Source of the DNA: Trichoplax sp. H2
Taxonomy: Eukaryota; Placozoa; Uniplacotomia; Trichoplacea
Reading direction: 5' to 3'
Length of the DNA: 64,000 nucleotides
NCBI GenBank assembly: GCA_003344405.1
Contig: NOWV01000086.1
Span: 1-64,000, forward strand
The first letter of the stretch is position 1. Every line of letters begins with the position of its first letter. This document shows positions 1 through 10,930 of the stretch, piece after piece. The notes beneath the pieces are model-generated. The model was given only the letters and a program-made list of their open reading frames with translations, was not told the origin of the DNA and did not search any database. Both the position numbers and the translations under genes were made by a program.

Positions 1-638
1 AGGCGATCAATACATTTTAATGCAACTAATTATATGGATGAGTATGATCGTATTACAGTAGTATATAACTTAGACTGTTGCTGCATTTTGCAAAACTCAT
101 CTTTGCGTCCACGTTGTTTTATTAAAATAAGTCGGAAGTTGATTTATTGATAGTCAAACATGGGAAATGTCAAGATCCAATTTGAATAAATAAATTAACA
201 TACAGTGTCCATCCTTATAACGACTATTGTCAGTTTGCATATCAGATTTTTCGTAGATAGAAACACAGATACGCGTATTAATGATATAAATGATTTATGA
301 CATTAATTATTCGTTGTCAATTTTAGCTAAACATTTCCATAGCAGATTATGGAACTACAGCAGACTATGACACTTGAAAGTTTGTTCATTTTTGACACCA
401 CTTTCAAGGTAGTGTACGACTCCATTATTATGCTTATACGTGTGTCAAAGCCTTTGACGCTCAAAGGCTCTTCACGTTCCCATCAACACTAATCACCCTC
501 ACTCATTCTGTCCGTCCGAAAGAGTATTAAATCGACTGGAAGGAAACTGGCTCAGCCGGCTCCAGCTGATTTTGGCAGGAGCTGACTGTAACTCAAACCG
601 GCTTTTGTATACCGTACTGTCAGTCACTAGACTCATGT
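1..638. other. Gene-free left flank
   Basis: I see no supported gene here. The DNA is AT-rich up to about 460 and then somewhat richer in G and C, with a GC-rich patch near 545-575 (AGCCGGCTCCAGCTG). It may belong to the upstream region of the DLAT gene or to a neighbour outside the window. Confidence 0.5.
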
Positions 639-1163
639 ACATTGTACTGTACAGTACAGTACAGTACTTCCTGTACAGTGTACAGTATAGAGATTTTTCT
701 TACCTCTACTGTACAGTACTGTACAGTATTCATTAGTAAGAGATTTCTTTGTGAAACGTCCCAGGGTGTCAGATTTCGTTTCGTTCTACCGTACGCGCAA
801 TCCTTACTACAGCATATACTGTTAAGAGAAACTAGAGGTCTTGATGGTCTTGTTCAGACCTTGAAGACTACTGACCAGAGCATACCAGACCATGATTATG
901 GAGACCTCCACTGAGTCTACAGTCTACAGTACTATACTCAGGCGTGTACTGTAGAGTACTGTACTGTACTGTACAGCCACGAAATCTTTTCACGTAGGCA
1001 CTGCAGTTTGGATTTGCACGTGATGCGTATTCACCAAAAATAGATATTGATTGGTTAAGAATGCTTAACAATGTACTGTACAGTACAGTACATTAACAAT
1101 AATTTCTTCGGATTTTACGCGTGATGCGTGTTTGCAAAAGATCGATTTTGATACTAATGCCAT

Positions 1164-1203
1164 GGACTTCTAAGACTATTTTTTTAGTCTTTTTTAAAAG
1201 TCC
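1164..1203. repeat. Two-tier hairpin
   Basis: An inner 7-bp stem (AAGACTA at 1172-1178 pairing with TAGTCTT at 1185-1191) is enclosed by an outer 6-bp stem (GGACTT at 1164-1169 with AAGTCC at 1198-1203). It sits between two TACAGTAC sub-clusters. No function is apparent. Confidence 0.6.
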
Positions 1204-1426
1204 TTCATGCCATACTGTACAGTCTACAGTAGGTCTTCCAGGTCTTTTCTTGTACTGTACTGTACACTGTACACTGTACTGAGTGTACAGTACAGTACAG
1301 TACGTGTGCCTTGTCTTGTCTTGTATTACACTGTACGGTAGTGTACTGTACTACAGCATACTGTACACTATACAGTACTGTACAGTAGTCCTTGAGCAGT
1401 GTACAGTACAGTACAGTTACAGTAAT

Positions 1427-1670
1427 CTACGGTGGCCGAGAAGGGCCACCATGTTACAGTAAAAACATGCTCTACAGCGTACAAACTTCCTCTACAGTGC
1501 GGCGCAGCTACACAGCACACAAACCACCTCCATAGTGCGAAAACCTGCTCCACAGCACACAAGCCTCCTCCACAGTGCGAAAACCTGCTCTGCAGCGCAC
1601 AAGCCTCCTTCACAGTGCGAAAACCTGCTCTGCAGCGCACAAGCGTCCTCGCACTTCTCGGCCACCGTAG
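1427..1670. repeat. Tandem 38-40 bp array inside a perfect 17-bp inverted repeat
   Basis: CTACGGTGGCCGAGAAG at 1427-1443 is repeated exactly in reverse complement at 1654-1670. Between them are five consecutive units at 1455-1492, 1493-1530, 1531-1570, 1571-1610 and 1611-1650. The last three are nearly identical 40-mers with the core CAGTGCGAAAACCTGCTC; the first two are diverged 38-mers. The block is clearly richer in G and C than its surroundings and interrupts the TACAGTAC cluster. The layout resembles a small non-autonomous inverted-repeat element or a local satellite. Open reading frames on both strands here are by-products of the repeat, because 40 is not a multiple of three. Confidence 0.85.
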
Positions 1671-1912
1671 TAATCCGTACTCTTGCACTCTGGTATTATA
1701 CTGTACTGTACAAGCGTACATTGTACTGTACACTGTACAGTAGGTGCTCTTTTTCTCGTACTGGTACGTACAGTATCAGCTGTCTGTCCGTGCTCCGCAA
1801 CGATTTTGCTCCTTGCCCAAGGGACAGTAGTCAAGATTGATTGCTCCTTGGCATCACTTGCAGTCACTGTAGCAGGTAAAACCAGCAGATAGATAGAAGC
1901 TGAAAATTCAAA

Positions 1913-4900
1913 ATGCTTAGTTTTAGTCGTCGTATTTGTGCAAGTACAATCAGGAATTCCTCCAGGAATGCTGTCATATCGCAGCGATCACTGCGTTCCG
2001 CTCCAATGTCATCATGGATCAAAAAACGACCAATCGTTTCTTACTGCAATGAGCTAGCAAACTCTGGAAGGTAAGTAGGATAATGGTTCGGTAGCATCTG
2101 TTTTTTGTCTTCAACGGAATGGTAAAAGGGCGACCTTAAATCTGATGATGTTATCATTAACCCTTAAACCATCGCATTATTAATTGTTTTTCTCGCTTGA
2201 ATTAGTAAATTCTTTATCTCGAATTCGTATTGTATTAAATTAGAAGTACTTTATAGAATGAAATTCTTATACAGTATCATTTTCGTACGTACGATTATAC
2301 TTACGAGCATTAAGGAATATTTGTGCCTAAATGCTAAAAGATTGAAACTTAACTTGAAACTTATAACGATCGTTTATGTTCATTCCCTTTAGGACCAATA
2401 TCTTATTACGATTAAACAACTTTAACAAGCAAAGTAAATTGCTATTTTGCAGTCAGTGTAAGTATGAGGCTAATTTAAAGCAGATTATTTCATTAGCATT
2501 AAAGTCTTTAATAGTAAAGTAGCCGATAAACACTCTACTGCGACAGTAATACGTATATGATGATGAATAGTTTATTCAATGCTCATGATAGCATAAAAGT
2601 CACAATTTACGAAATTATATTAAAAAGTACAACTATATTCAGTTTATACTCCAATACACTTTGCAATAACCGTAAATGTTGCAATAACAATTGCTATTTA
2701 TGACGATAGACTTCACACTTTCTAGCGTTTATCGGCAATTCATCCATAAAAATAAAAACGGATGTATTATTTAATCATTGCGAACCTGACGGTTCTAAGT
2801 AAACATATTATCTCTTATCCAGCACTACCAGAACATGTCAAGGTTGCTTTGCCTGCTTTGTCGCCCACTATGCAAATGGGTACCCTTTTAAGCTGGGAAA
2901 AGGCAGAAGGTGATGAATTGGAAGACGGAGATCTCCTGGCTTCGATTGAAACAGATAAAGCCACTATGGACTGGGAAACTCCTGAGGCTGGCTACCTAGC
3001 AAAAATTGTTACTCCGGAAGGCACTAAAGATATTCCAGTCGGCAAGGTCTAATATAATGTTTGTAATAGCACACGATTTTATATCGATGCTATATCACTC
3101 AACTGCCTGGTAATTGAAGTTTAACATTACTGCCGTTATATATATATATATATTATTTTACATAGTTGGTTTGTATCATCGTGGAAAACAAAGAAGATAT
3201 TAATGCATTTAAAGATTTTAAGGATGAAGGTGGAGAAGTAACTGAGGCTGTGTCAGTATCATCTGAGACTGTACATGAACCAGCTCGTAGCCAAGAGGTG
3301 ATTACTTCTGAGCCTGTAAGTAATACATGAATCAGTCAGATTGATACATATCATGTTAGACATTTTCCGTAAAATAAAATTGCTGTTTTATTACGGTTAG
3401 ATAAGATACGAGTTTCTTAGGTAGATCATTTCTTTTCATAATATCATTATATGCATATCGTTAGGAGAAACCAATGCAACAATCTGTCGATACTACTTCA
3501 GCAAAAAGTGCTCTCACCCCTGCTGGTGATAGAATTTTTGCCTCTCCTTTAGCCCGTAGCATTGCAAGTGAACAGGGGGTTGATTTAGCTTCCATCGCTG
3601 GATCTGGGCCTGGAGGACAAATCAGGAAAGATGACGTCCTAAATTTTGCATCCACTCCAACTACTACCGCAGCTCCTCCCTCTGAAGGTGTGCGAAATAC
3701 AGATATCGCTCTGATACAGAAATTGAGTTATGATTGATTCATATCAAATCTTCTTGTATTAGTGTAAGCGATGACTCGATTTTTTGTTAAATTCATTTCA
3801 GCTCAATACGTCGATATTCCTATTTCCGGAGTTCGAAAAGTATGGGATAATAAGTCATCGCCGTTCTTATATAAAGTCTTTTAAAACTATGAAAAACTTA
3901 AATCCTCTATTTTTTGGATATTCCATTAATACTTGATTGCGAAATTATTGATAGATCATTGCCAACAGGCTATCGGAATCAAAGCAAACTATACCTCACT
4001 ATTATTTAACAGTAGATATTAATGTTGATGAAATCTTAAGGTAATCTTGATTACCATGTTTGCGCTACTAGTATAAAATACGCTGTATCGCTGCTGAACT
4101 ACTAGCTCTCTATTCATTTCGTCTTAATAGTCTACGAAAGCGATTCAACGATATGGCAAATGGTAATTATAAATTATCTGTCAACGACTTTGTAGTTAAA
4201 GCAGCAGCTTTATCTATGAAAGAGGTTCCAGAAGTCAACTCTTCCTGGCACGATACTTATATCCGACAGTGAGTATCATTATTATTGGAGTTTAAGTTAG
4301 TATTTTAGCTGTTTATTCTCTTACCCACATCGAAATAAGCGATTTGTTTGAAAAGTATATTGTGCCGTCCTTATAAATATATGCACTACAGTGCCTAGGA
4401 CTCGAACGCGTTAAATGCATAGCTTACAGAATAAAGTATACAGCTCACACATTATCGTGTTACCTTCATCATACTGCATACAGTGGCCTACCTTTATAAA
4501 TCGCTCTACATTGATAAAAATTTTGTTTTTATAGGTATAAAGGTGTTGATGTAAGTGTAGCTGTTGATACAGGTACCGGTTTGATTACACCCATAATATT
4601 TGACGCACATAACAAGGTAAAACATGATGCTTTGATAAATTCACTACTTTCATATTTTATAAATTGATTACCGTTCTCATAATTGCTAACAGGGTTTGTC
4701 AAGTATTAGTAGTGACGTTACATCGTTAGCTTTAAGGGCTAGAGAAAATAAATTAAAGCCAGAAGAATTTCAGGTTTGCTTACTATCGGCACTTTTATTA
4801 GCTCTTGAATGTGATACTATATACATACATACTCCCATATTAATAAACCTTCGAGATACGTATATGCTAAAGTATTGTTGACATTTAGGGTGGCACTTTT

Positions 4901-5336
4901 ACTATATCAAATCTGGGTATGTTTGGTATCAAACAGTTTACTGCAATAATTAATCCTCCCCAGGTAATTGCAATATAAATTTAAATTCTGATCGCAATAA
5001 GAGTGTTACAATCACCTATCATTACTAACGATTTCGCATTCTGCAGGCTTGTATACTAGCAGTTGGTACTACTGAAAAACGCATGATTCCGGATAATGAT
5101 GTTGAATCTGGGTAGATATATTTACTTTTCTTGATCTTTACTACTAACAATTGTAGTTATAACTGTATCATTAAGAGAGCTATCTATCTGTTTATCATTG
5201 CGATAGTTACTCCACGGCTACCTTCATGTCTGTAACATTAAGTTGTGACCATCGTATCGTTGATGGGGCCACGGGGGCTCGTTGGCTATCTGTTTTTAGA
5301 AGTTTAATGGAAAAACCGGAAACTATGCTGCTATGA
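1913..5336 (+). CDS. DLAT: Dihydrolipoamide acetyltransferase, E2 of the pyruvate dehydrogenase complex, mitochondrial
   Basis: This is the acetyl-transferring core of pyruvate dehydrogenase, moving acetyl groups from lipoamide to CoA in the mitochondrial matrix. I place 13 exons: 1913-2070, 2393-2457, 2823-3046, 3166-3315, 3465-3687, 3802-3839, 3955-4040, 4131-4268, 4535-4616, 4693-4773, 4889-4963, 5047-5111, 5217 minus ten (5207)-5336. All phases agree and the predicted protein is 504 residues. The first ~74 residues are rich in Arg/Ser and poor in acids, as in a mitochondrial presequence. One lipoyl domain follows, with the lipoyl lysine in ETDKA (about K120). The subunit-binding domain ([22 protein letters not shown]) spans about 222-260. 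The catalytic domain ends with HRIVDG (H477, D481 catalytic). The intact motif separates it from PDHX. Human DLAT has two lipoyl domains. Exon 2, which I placed to restore phase, is the least certain; exon 3 ends at an unusual GTCTAA donor. Confidence 0.95.
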
Positions 5337-5987
5337 TTTGGTGCCCAGTATTTTATTGCAGAGAAATCTATCTAAAATCGAAAAGAACAAATATTTGGTG
5401 AAATTCAATTTAGACGTTTGATCATCTTGTAATTATTATTTTTATTTGAATAAATTAGAGTTTACCGCGTTCATTGTATGCAATACCGTCTTGTTTTCTT
5501 AAAGAAACTAATGCCTTGCTAATTCTAATTAGTAGGAAATACTAGGCAAATCTGCTCTTGGTATTGAAATAATATCTTCCGTTTTATTGCTAATCTAAAT
5601 TAAGCATAGGAATATAACCGCATTTACAGCAACATTTTAAATGCAATATACAGTAGAGACTACTTTTGTGATTATTTATAAACCTTACAAGTTACCATAA
5701 AAGAGACTACATTCAATTTTTCAAAATAATAAACAGCATTTCAACAATCGCAGATGTATCTATTGTTCTTTAAACAGATTACATACGAGCTAAACAGAGC
5801 TCCGACTATAATATTTGTTCTAACATTGAAAATTTACATGGACGAAATCATAAGTGTTGAATTTGGTCATGATAAAAGTTCATTTTTAGGGTTACTATGG
5901 TGAAGTTATGATGCTAACTACAAATATAAATTATGATCGATAATAAGGGAATCGCAGTCGCCTTGAAATATAAAGCACGATATGATC
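5337..5987. other. Convergent DLAT-ASH2L 3' spacer
   Basis: This AT-rich spacer of about 650 bp separates two convergent genes. AATAAA at 5449-5454, 113 bp past the DLAT stop, is a plausible polyadenylation signal for DLAT. I did not find an equally convincing close signal on the minus strand for ASH2L. Confidence 0.5.
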
Positions 5988-8900
5988 TTAATTTTCTTTC
6001 ACGGTAGAATTATTATTTAGAACATAAATAGATTCCGGCTGTTTGGGTTCGACGGCGTAATCTACGTGAAACGCTAAATCTGCTAAACATTGTTTAGCAA
6101 CCGCGATCGTTGCTAAATCGGATATCTAGAAATAGAGCAGTGCGACAACGATGAAAGGGAATTAGATTTTGCAACAGATCGAAGAAAATATTCTAATCGA
6201 GTACATACCGGTTGATACTCGACATCCGGTGGAGGAAATTTAAAGTTCGGACCGAAATTGAGTGTCACCTATAATTTAATAATAGCCCCTTATCGTTAAC
6301 ACCCTTCTTAAAATATTAATTTTACAAAGCGACCTAAATAATCCCTATAAATATTCCAGTACATTATACGAATAGCATACTGTAGATAATTCGACAAATT
6401 ATTACATGCGTACTACATACCTGAGCAAATTTATATAGCGAAACTGCAGGATAATACGTTCCCTCAAAAATATTTTCCCATGCAACTCCTTGACGAATAC
6501 CGTTTTTATATAAAATTATCTAAAAATGCAGGATAAAACCTTCCGATCAATCGCCACTATATAAGAAAATGATAATGATCACTAGTATTACCTTACTACT
6601 TGGTAGCTCCTTTAATTTCTGTAATGAATCACCAAATGTAGTAAATAAACTTCTGTTCTTAGCAAGAAATCTCACAAAAAGTAACCTTTGGTATCAATTA
6701 AGGTGCTAAATTTACCTTCTCTGCTTCAGTGGCGTTATCACGAACTTCATAATAGCAAAAGCCCTTGAAGGTAATTAAAACCTAAAGTTCGAAGTGAAGG
6801 AAATGTAACGACCAATCAGCTCTATAAGTTAACACGAAGTAACTGTAACTATTGATATCTATACAAAATTATGCCTACATTCAGTACAACAGCGAATTAA
6901 TCACATACCTTATCTTTATAATTTTCTGGTAACAGGGTACCTACAAATTTAGATAAGTCATAAAGAATCAAGCGTTAGTGAAGAAATCTTTTAAGTACGT
7001 ATACAAGACTAATCTTTTACAAATAGATTATAAGCGTTTATTTTTACCATCTTCCTTTCTAGGGAGGTAAATATAGAAACCCAACACGTCACCCTCCGAA
7101 AAACTATCACTAAAAGATTTTCCACGACTTTGATGAAATCGTGTTCCTTTTCTGTTTCTCCATGAATAACTAAATTTATCGTATCCTAAAGGCGCTTGTA
7201 AGTTACCTAAAGATACAAAAATTATATCAGATTATAGTTGTAGCGTCATAAAATTTTAACAAGACTTCTTTACTAGAAAGCAACTTTCACAGTTACCGAA
7301 CAGTTGAGACCATCCAAGCCTAACAGCGGCCTCCCCATTACGTAAGTCGTCAACAGTCACTTCAAAATACCAGGCCCCTTCAGTTACCCCTAACAAAATA
7401 AAGAATTTTACAAATATTCATCCCAAAGGAGATAAAGGGATTGATTGTATCGTAAGCTAATTTTAAGAGTCTGATCATGTATTAACCATGAGTTGCTCTA
7501 GCCACAGCATATCCTTTATATCCAGTGACTGTTAGGCGATCATCAGAGACTTTTAATAGTTGGGCTAGAGATATTTTATGAAAACAAAATTTAATATTTA
7601 AACATCTTAGGTATTCATCCAATAAATTGATACGTAAAAATGTCATGTCTATACATTTATAATATAGTAAGTACAGTTGTTTATTGATGGTAGAAAAACT
7701 TTTAAAATGCGGTTACCCCTATCATTGAGTGAGACATAAACTGCTGGAGCTGATACAGCTCGGTATATTCGCGCCGGCAGGGGCTTTTTGCCAAGCCAAA
7801 CATCCGGATCGACGTCGTCCACTTTAGCCAGTGGGTCTTTCTCAGCTAAAATATATCGATAGCCGTCCTATTTCAATGGTGTAACAAATTTCAAGTCACA
7901 AGATCGAACAAGTACGACCAACCTATTTCAATACAGATACTAAATGTTGTTTGGAAACCTTATTGAAAGGATGTTCTAAAGGATATCCATGCGCAGGTAA
8001 TTCTTTTTGGGCTGAAGTAATATCTCTACAATGTGAACAGTCAACGCGGTTTAAATGCTAAACGTGATAATTTTTGGATCTTCATACATTTGCATTAAGA
8101 TCCTCGACTTACGTTCGTGATTTTTTACTGGCAGACTGGCTGTGCAATGTTTCACCCTTACGTCTACCACCACCACTTTCTTTGCCCCTTTTGTGACCAT
8201 ATTTCTCTTTTACAAGATCTTCGCTGGGATAATAATTTTTACTATAGACCATTAACGATGACTTGCTGTCAAATAGTAAGGGACTGATGGTAGATAACTC
8301 CTAATATAAAACTTGATTACTGAATTTTTCAAGGGCTTGCTATCGCATCTTAGCCATAATGCACAGATTTTATCAACTTACAACATCGCTCTTTAAACGG
8401 GCATAAACTACAGGCTTTCCACTATCGTTAGTTGTTTGATTACAAATAAAAAAATCTTTCTCCTTAATCTGCGAATATATAACAAAGCGATAATATAAAT
8501 TTAATCATTTACATCAGTCGCGCTTGAACTAGGATCGACGGGCGATTACCAATAATACCCAATGTGTCATGAGATAATGCAACAAATGTCAATGGCATAC
8601 TTACTAAAACTTTATTAAGATTACCATGCCATGAAGAAGTTTTAGCACGATTAATAAAGATTGTGATCCAGTGTTCCTGAACAAAAGGGACGATATCCTG
8701 TTAAGCCAAGACATATTATTAATAATAAGGAACGCCACATTGGAAATATATGCGTACAATTAGCAGATAGCGAAGCTAAATCTTTTAACTATAATTGACC
8801 TTCTCCTTGCAGAACATTTCTTCAGAATCAGGACGAGCTGTCATTAAATTGGCTAAAGCAGTTACACATACTTGTACTAAACCTGGAGTTAATAAAATAG

Positions 8901-10282
8901 TCCAAATGATTATAGTGTAAACACCTGCATCATCTCTTTACAGTAATAGCTGGCGGTTATCTCAGAAGTAATTGAGAAAATTCGGTAAGTAGCTGTAAAT
9001 ATTGATTGAGATGCACTTGTTTCCAAACAAAGTATTAACGCTCATTATTGCAATTGTCATTGCCTCCTTGAACATCTTTTACTTACGTGCAGTCTTCAAT
9101 TCAAATCTTTCATTATTATCGGTGCTACATCTCTTGCACAAGTATTCGTAGTTAGTTAAATAGGGAATTAGTTTACTGCAAATAAATAAATAATAAAACA
9201 GCTATGATCAATATTAAATTAATGCGTTTAATAGTCCAATTTCCAACATGCGTAGTACAGGCAGTGCAGCATCGTTCCATTTAAGATCCAAAGCTAATAT
9301 CCGGTAAACCAGCAGCCTAGACAGTACAGCGCTGCAGGCTATAACTCGCAGCATTCTTAGACTGTAAGGCAACTGGAGTTAATGGTATTACGAAATACTC
9401 TACCGATTTCAGAAGAAACGAAACCCTCCATACACTTCTATTAATGCTTTCAAAGCGTATATATTATACTGAAGGTATATTTTATACACCATCAAGGTAT
9501 GACGATGACCGATGGACAACGCAATATCCAATATTAATTGATATCGTAAATATGGTAACTGTACAATATGATATAGCAGTGAAATCGCACATTGATAATA
9601 ATACAATCGAGGCTTATTGGAAAAACAACAACAACAACAACGTACTCTGAGGTAAATTCAGTACATTTGGCGTGAAACCAACATCGACAATCGACGCATT
9701 GAAATTCTACAGTTGTGCCATCTTTAAGTCGTTCTAGGCCGCTACAATAAGGATTGATATAAAAAAAATTTTCGTTAACTGGAAAATGAAAGACTGCCTA
9801 GTACAGTAAACATCTTGACTCTATCTCCAAGAAATCGGTAAGCGTATACTTTCAAATGAATGCGTACACTTGTTAAGGAGTAAATGGATATTTTAACTAG
9901 CAATAAACTACAGTACTGTAATATGCATACTGAGATCATGTAGTCACGCTGCATACTGCATAAAATATCAACCTGGATTGCAAAACACTTTGTAAGTATT
10001 TATTAGTCGATCGTTAGACAATGTGAATAGTACTTCAATGTGCAATTTCAGGCTAATGTACTATGCTCAACCATGCACTTGGTTGACATGTTATTCATCA
10101 ATGGATGCAAACATCTTACCAGTAGCATTTACTGTTGATATCACTATCTTTCTGAGATCTCTGCTTCTCGTCCTAATAGTAGGCAAGGTAAGAAATTATT
10201 TACAAGTTTTGACTCCAATCGGTTACCCTATCGTCTTTACCTTGCGCTCAGTATCTGTTAAATCTTCTCCCTCTAGCGCCAT
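5988..10282 (-). CDS. ASH2L: ASH2-like core subunit of SET1/MLL histone H3K4 methyltransferase complexes
   Basis: This nuclear scaffold supports SET1/MLL methyltransferases together with WDR5, RBBP5 and DPY30. I place 19 exons (plus-strand coordinates, gene order): 10241-10282, 10120-10172, 9646-9741, 9087-9175, 8800-8882, 8605-8697, 8382-8468, 8113-8261, 7959-8025, 7717-7867, 7487-7564, 7297-7389, 7048-7206, 6909-6940, 6716-6781, 6592-6618, 6421-6519, 6209-6268, 5988-6125. All phases agree and the protein is 553 residues (human isoform 1: 628). A C4HC3 PHD finger has C30/C32, C47/C50, H55/C58, C77/C80. It is followed by the winged-helix region and the family motif [11 protein letters not shown]. 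The SPRY domain, about residues 304-508, includes [28 protein letters not shown] and [12 protein letters not shown]. Exon 16 is a 27-bp microexon. Exon 8 needs the downstream AG of a CAGCAAG tandem acceptor to keep frame. Confidence 0.96.
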
Positions 10283-10930
10283 TCTTATATATGCGCTTTG
10301 AGCAAGATGCAGTTACTCGAATGTCAAGAATTGAAATCGAATGCTGTACAGTATAGTACTGTACTGTACAGTTATTTCACACTACCGTCCTAGTACTGTA
10401 CAGTGTACAGTACCACACTACGCTGTGTACAGTACTGTACTGTACGTATAAAGCCATTGTCCTCTGTGCATGAGTAGTATACGAACGTACCGTTTGTGTA
10501 CAGTATTGTACTGAATGCCGTGCAGCTCGGGCCCGTGTTCTACTGCCTGATCAGATCGAAAAGTCACCCAATCACTAGCGTCATTCAAGACTGAAAATCC
10601 CGCGCAGGTCTGCATCTTCCTCTGAACCCTTAAACGATATGTACACTACAGTACTGTACACTGTACACCGTACTGTACTGTACTGTACACTGTACAGGTA
10701 CGGTATAGTACGCTTTCTTCTAACTCTACTGTACTGTACTGTGCCTTGAAGTTCTTTGCTGTCTCTATACTGCAGCTGTAAAAGGTCGTGTGATTGTGGT
10801 TGGTTTGCATCAGAACAATAACTAGTCTCTTCTATTTTTGGTTCGTTCAAGTAAGACCACGACTGCGCTAGCAGAAGGAAAAGCTGTGACTGAACCATTT
10901 GCGCATGTGCGAATTTATTTTAAAACAAGA
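10283..10930. promoter_or_regulatory. Bidirectional ASH2L-ANAPC2 promoter region filled with TACAGTAC repeats
   Basis: The start codons of ASH2L (minus) and ANAPC2 (plus) are 648 bp apart and transcribed away from each other, so both promoters must lie here or overlap the first exons. Dense TACAGTAC / CTGTACAG runs fill about 10340-10445, 10498-10515 and 10640-10745. No clear TATA box is placed where a start site would require it. That the repeats take part in transcription is inference from position. Confidence 0.75.
10340..10745. repeat. Second TACAGTAC / CTGTACAG repeat cluster
   Basis: This has the same self-complementary word family as at 639-1770, with long runs such as ACTGTACTGTACTGTACACT near 10672-10691. 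Scattered single copies continue into nearby introns (about 9799, 9906, 11302, 11354, 11390). I saw no comparable density anywhere in the GPCR region. Confidence 0.85.

Larger units (their letters stand above)
639..1770. repeat. Cluster of self-complementary TACAGTAC / CTGTACAG repeats
   Basis: Many short runs of alternating TACAG and TACTG occur here, giving self-complementary words such as CTGTACAG and GTACTGTAC. Dense sub-clusters lie at about 639-730, 918-977, 1071-1093, 1211-1304, 1332-1420 and 1695-1742, separated by unrelated sequence, so this is not one continuous microsatellite. The cluster ends about 140 bp before the DLAT start codon. The same motif forms the only other dense cluster in the window, between the ASH2L and ANAPC2 starts. 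A promoter or chromatin role is inference from position; a mobile or expanding satellite is the alternative. Confidence 0.85.

Noticed and set aside
1455-1650. Regular 40-bp repeats that could suggest a CRISPR-like array
   Set aside because: The units are directly adjacent without variable spacers, and the genome is clearly eukaryotic.
642-1892. Several overlapping open frames on both strands upstream of DLAT
   Set aside because: They are translations of TACAGTAC runs and of the 40-bp tandem array; no codon bias, domain or splice structure supports a gene.
2762-3052. Alternative DLAT start in the frame opening at 2762
   Set aside because: Exons 1913-2070 and 2393-2457 give a matching phase and a typical mitochondrial presequence, while 2762-2822 ends in a normal acceptor.
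10838-10930. N-terminal extension of ANAPC2
   Set aside because: The frame is open but has no ATG; the first ATG, in good context, is at 10931.
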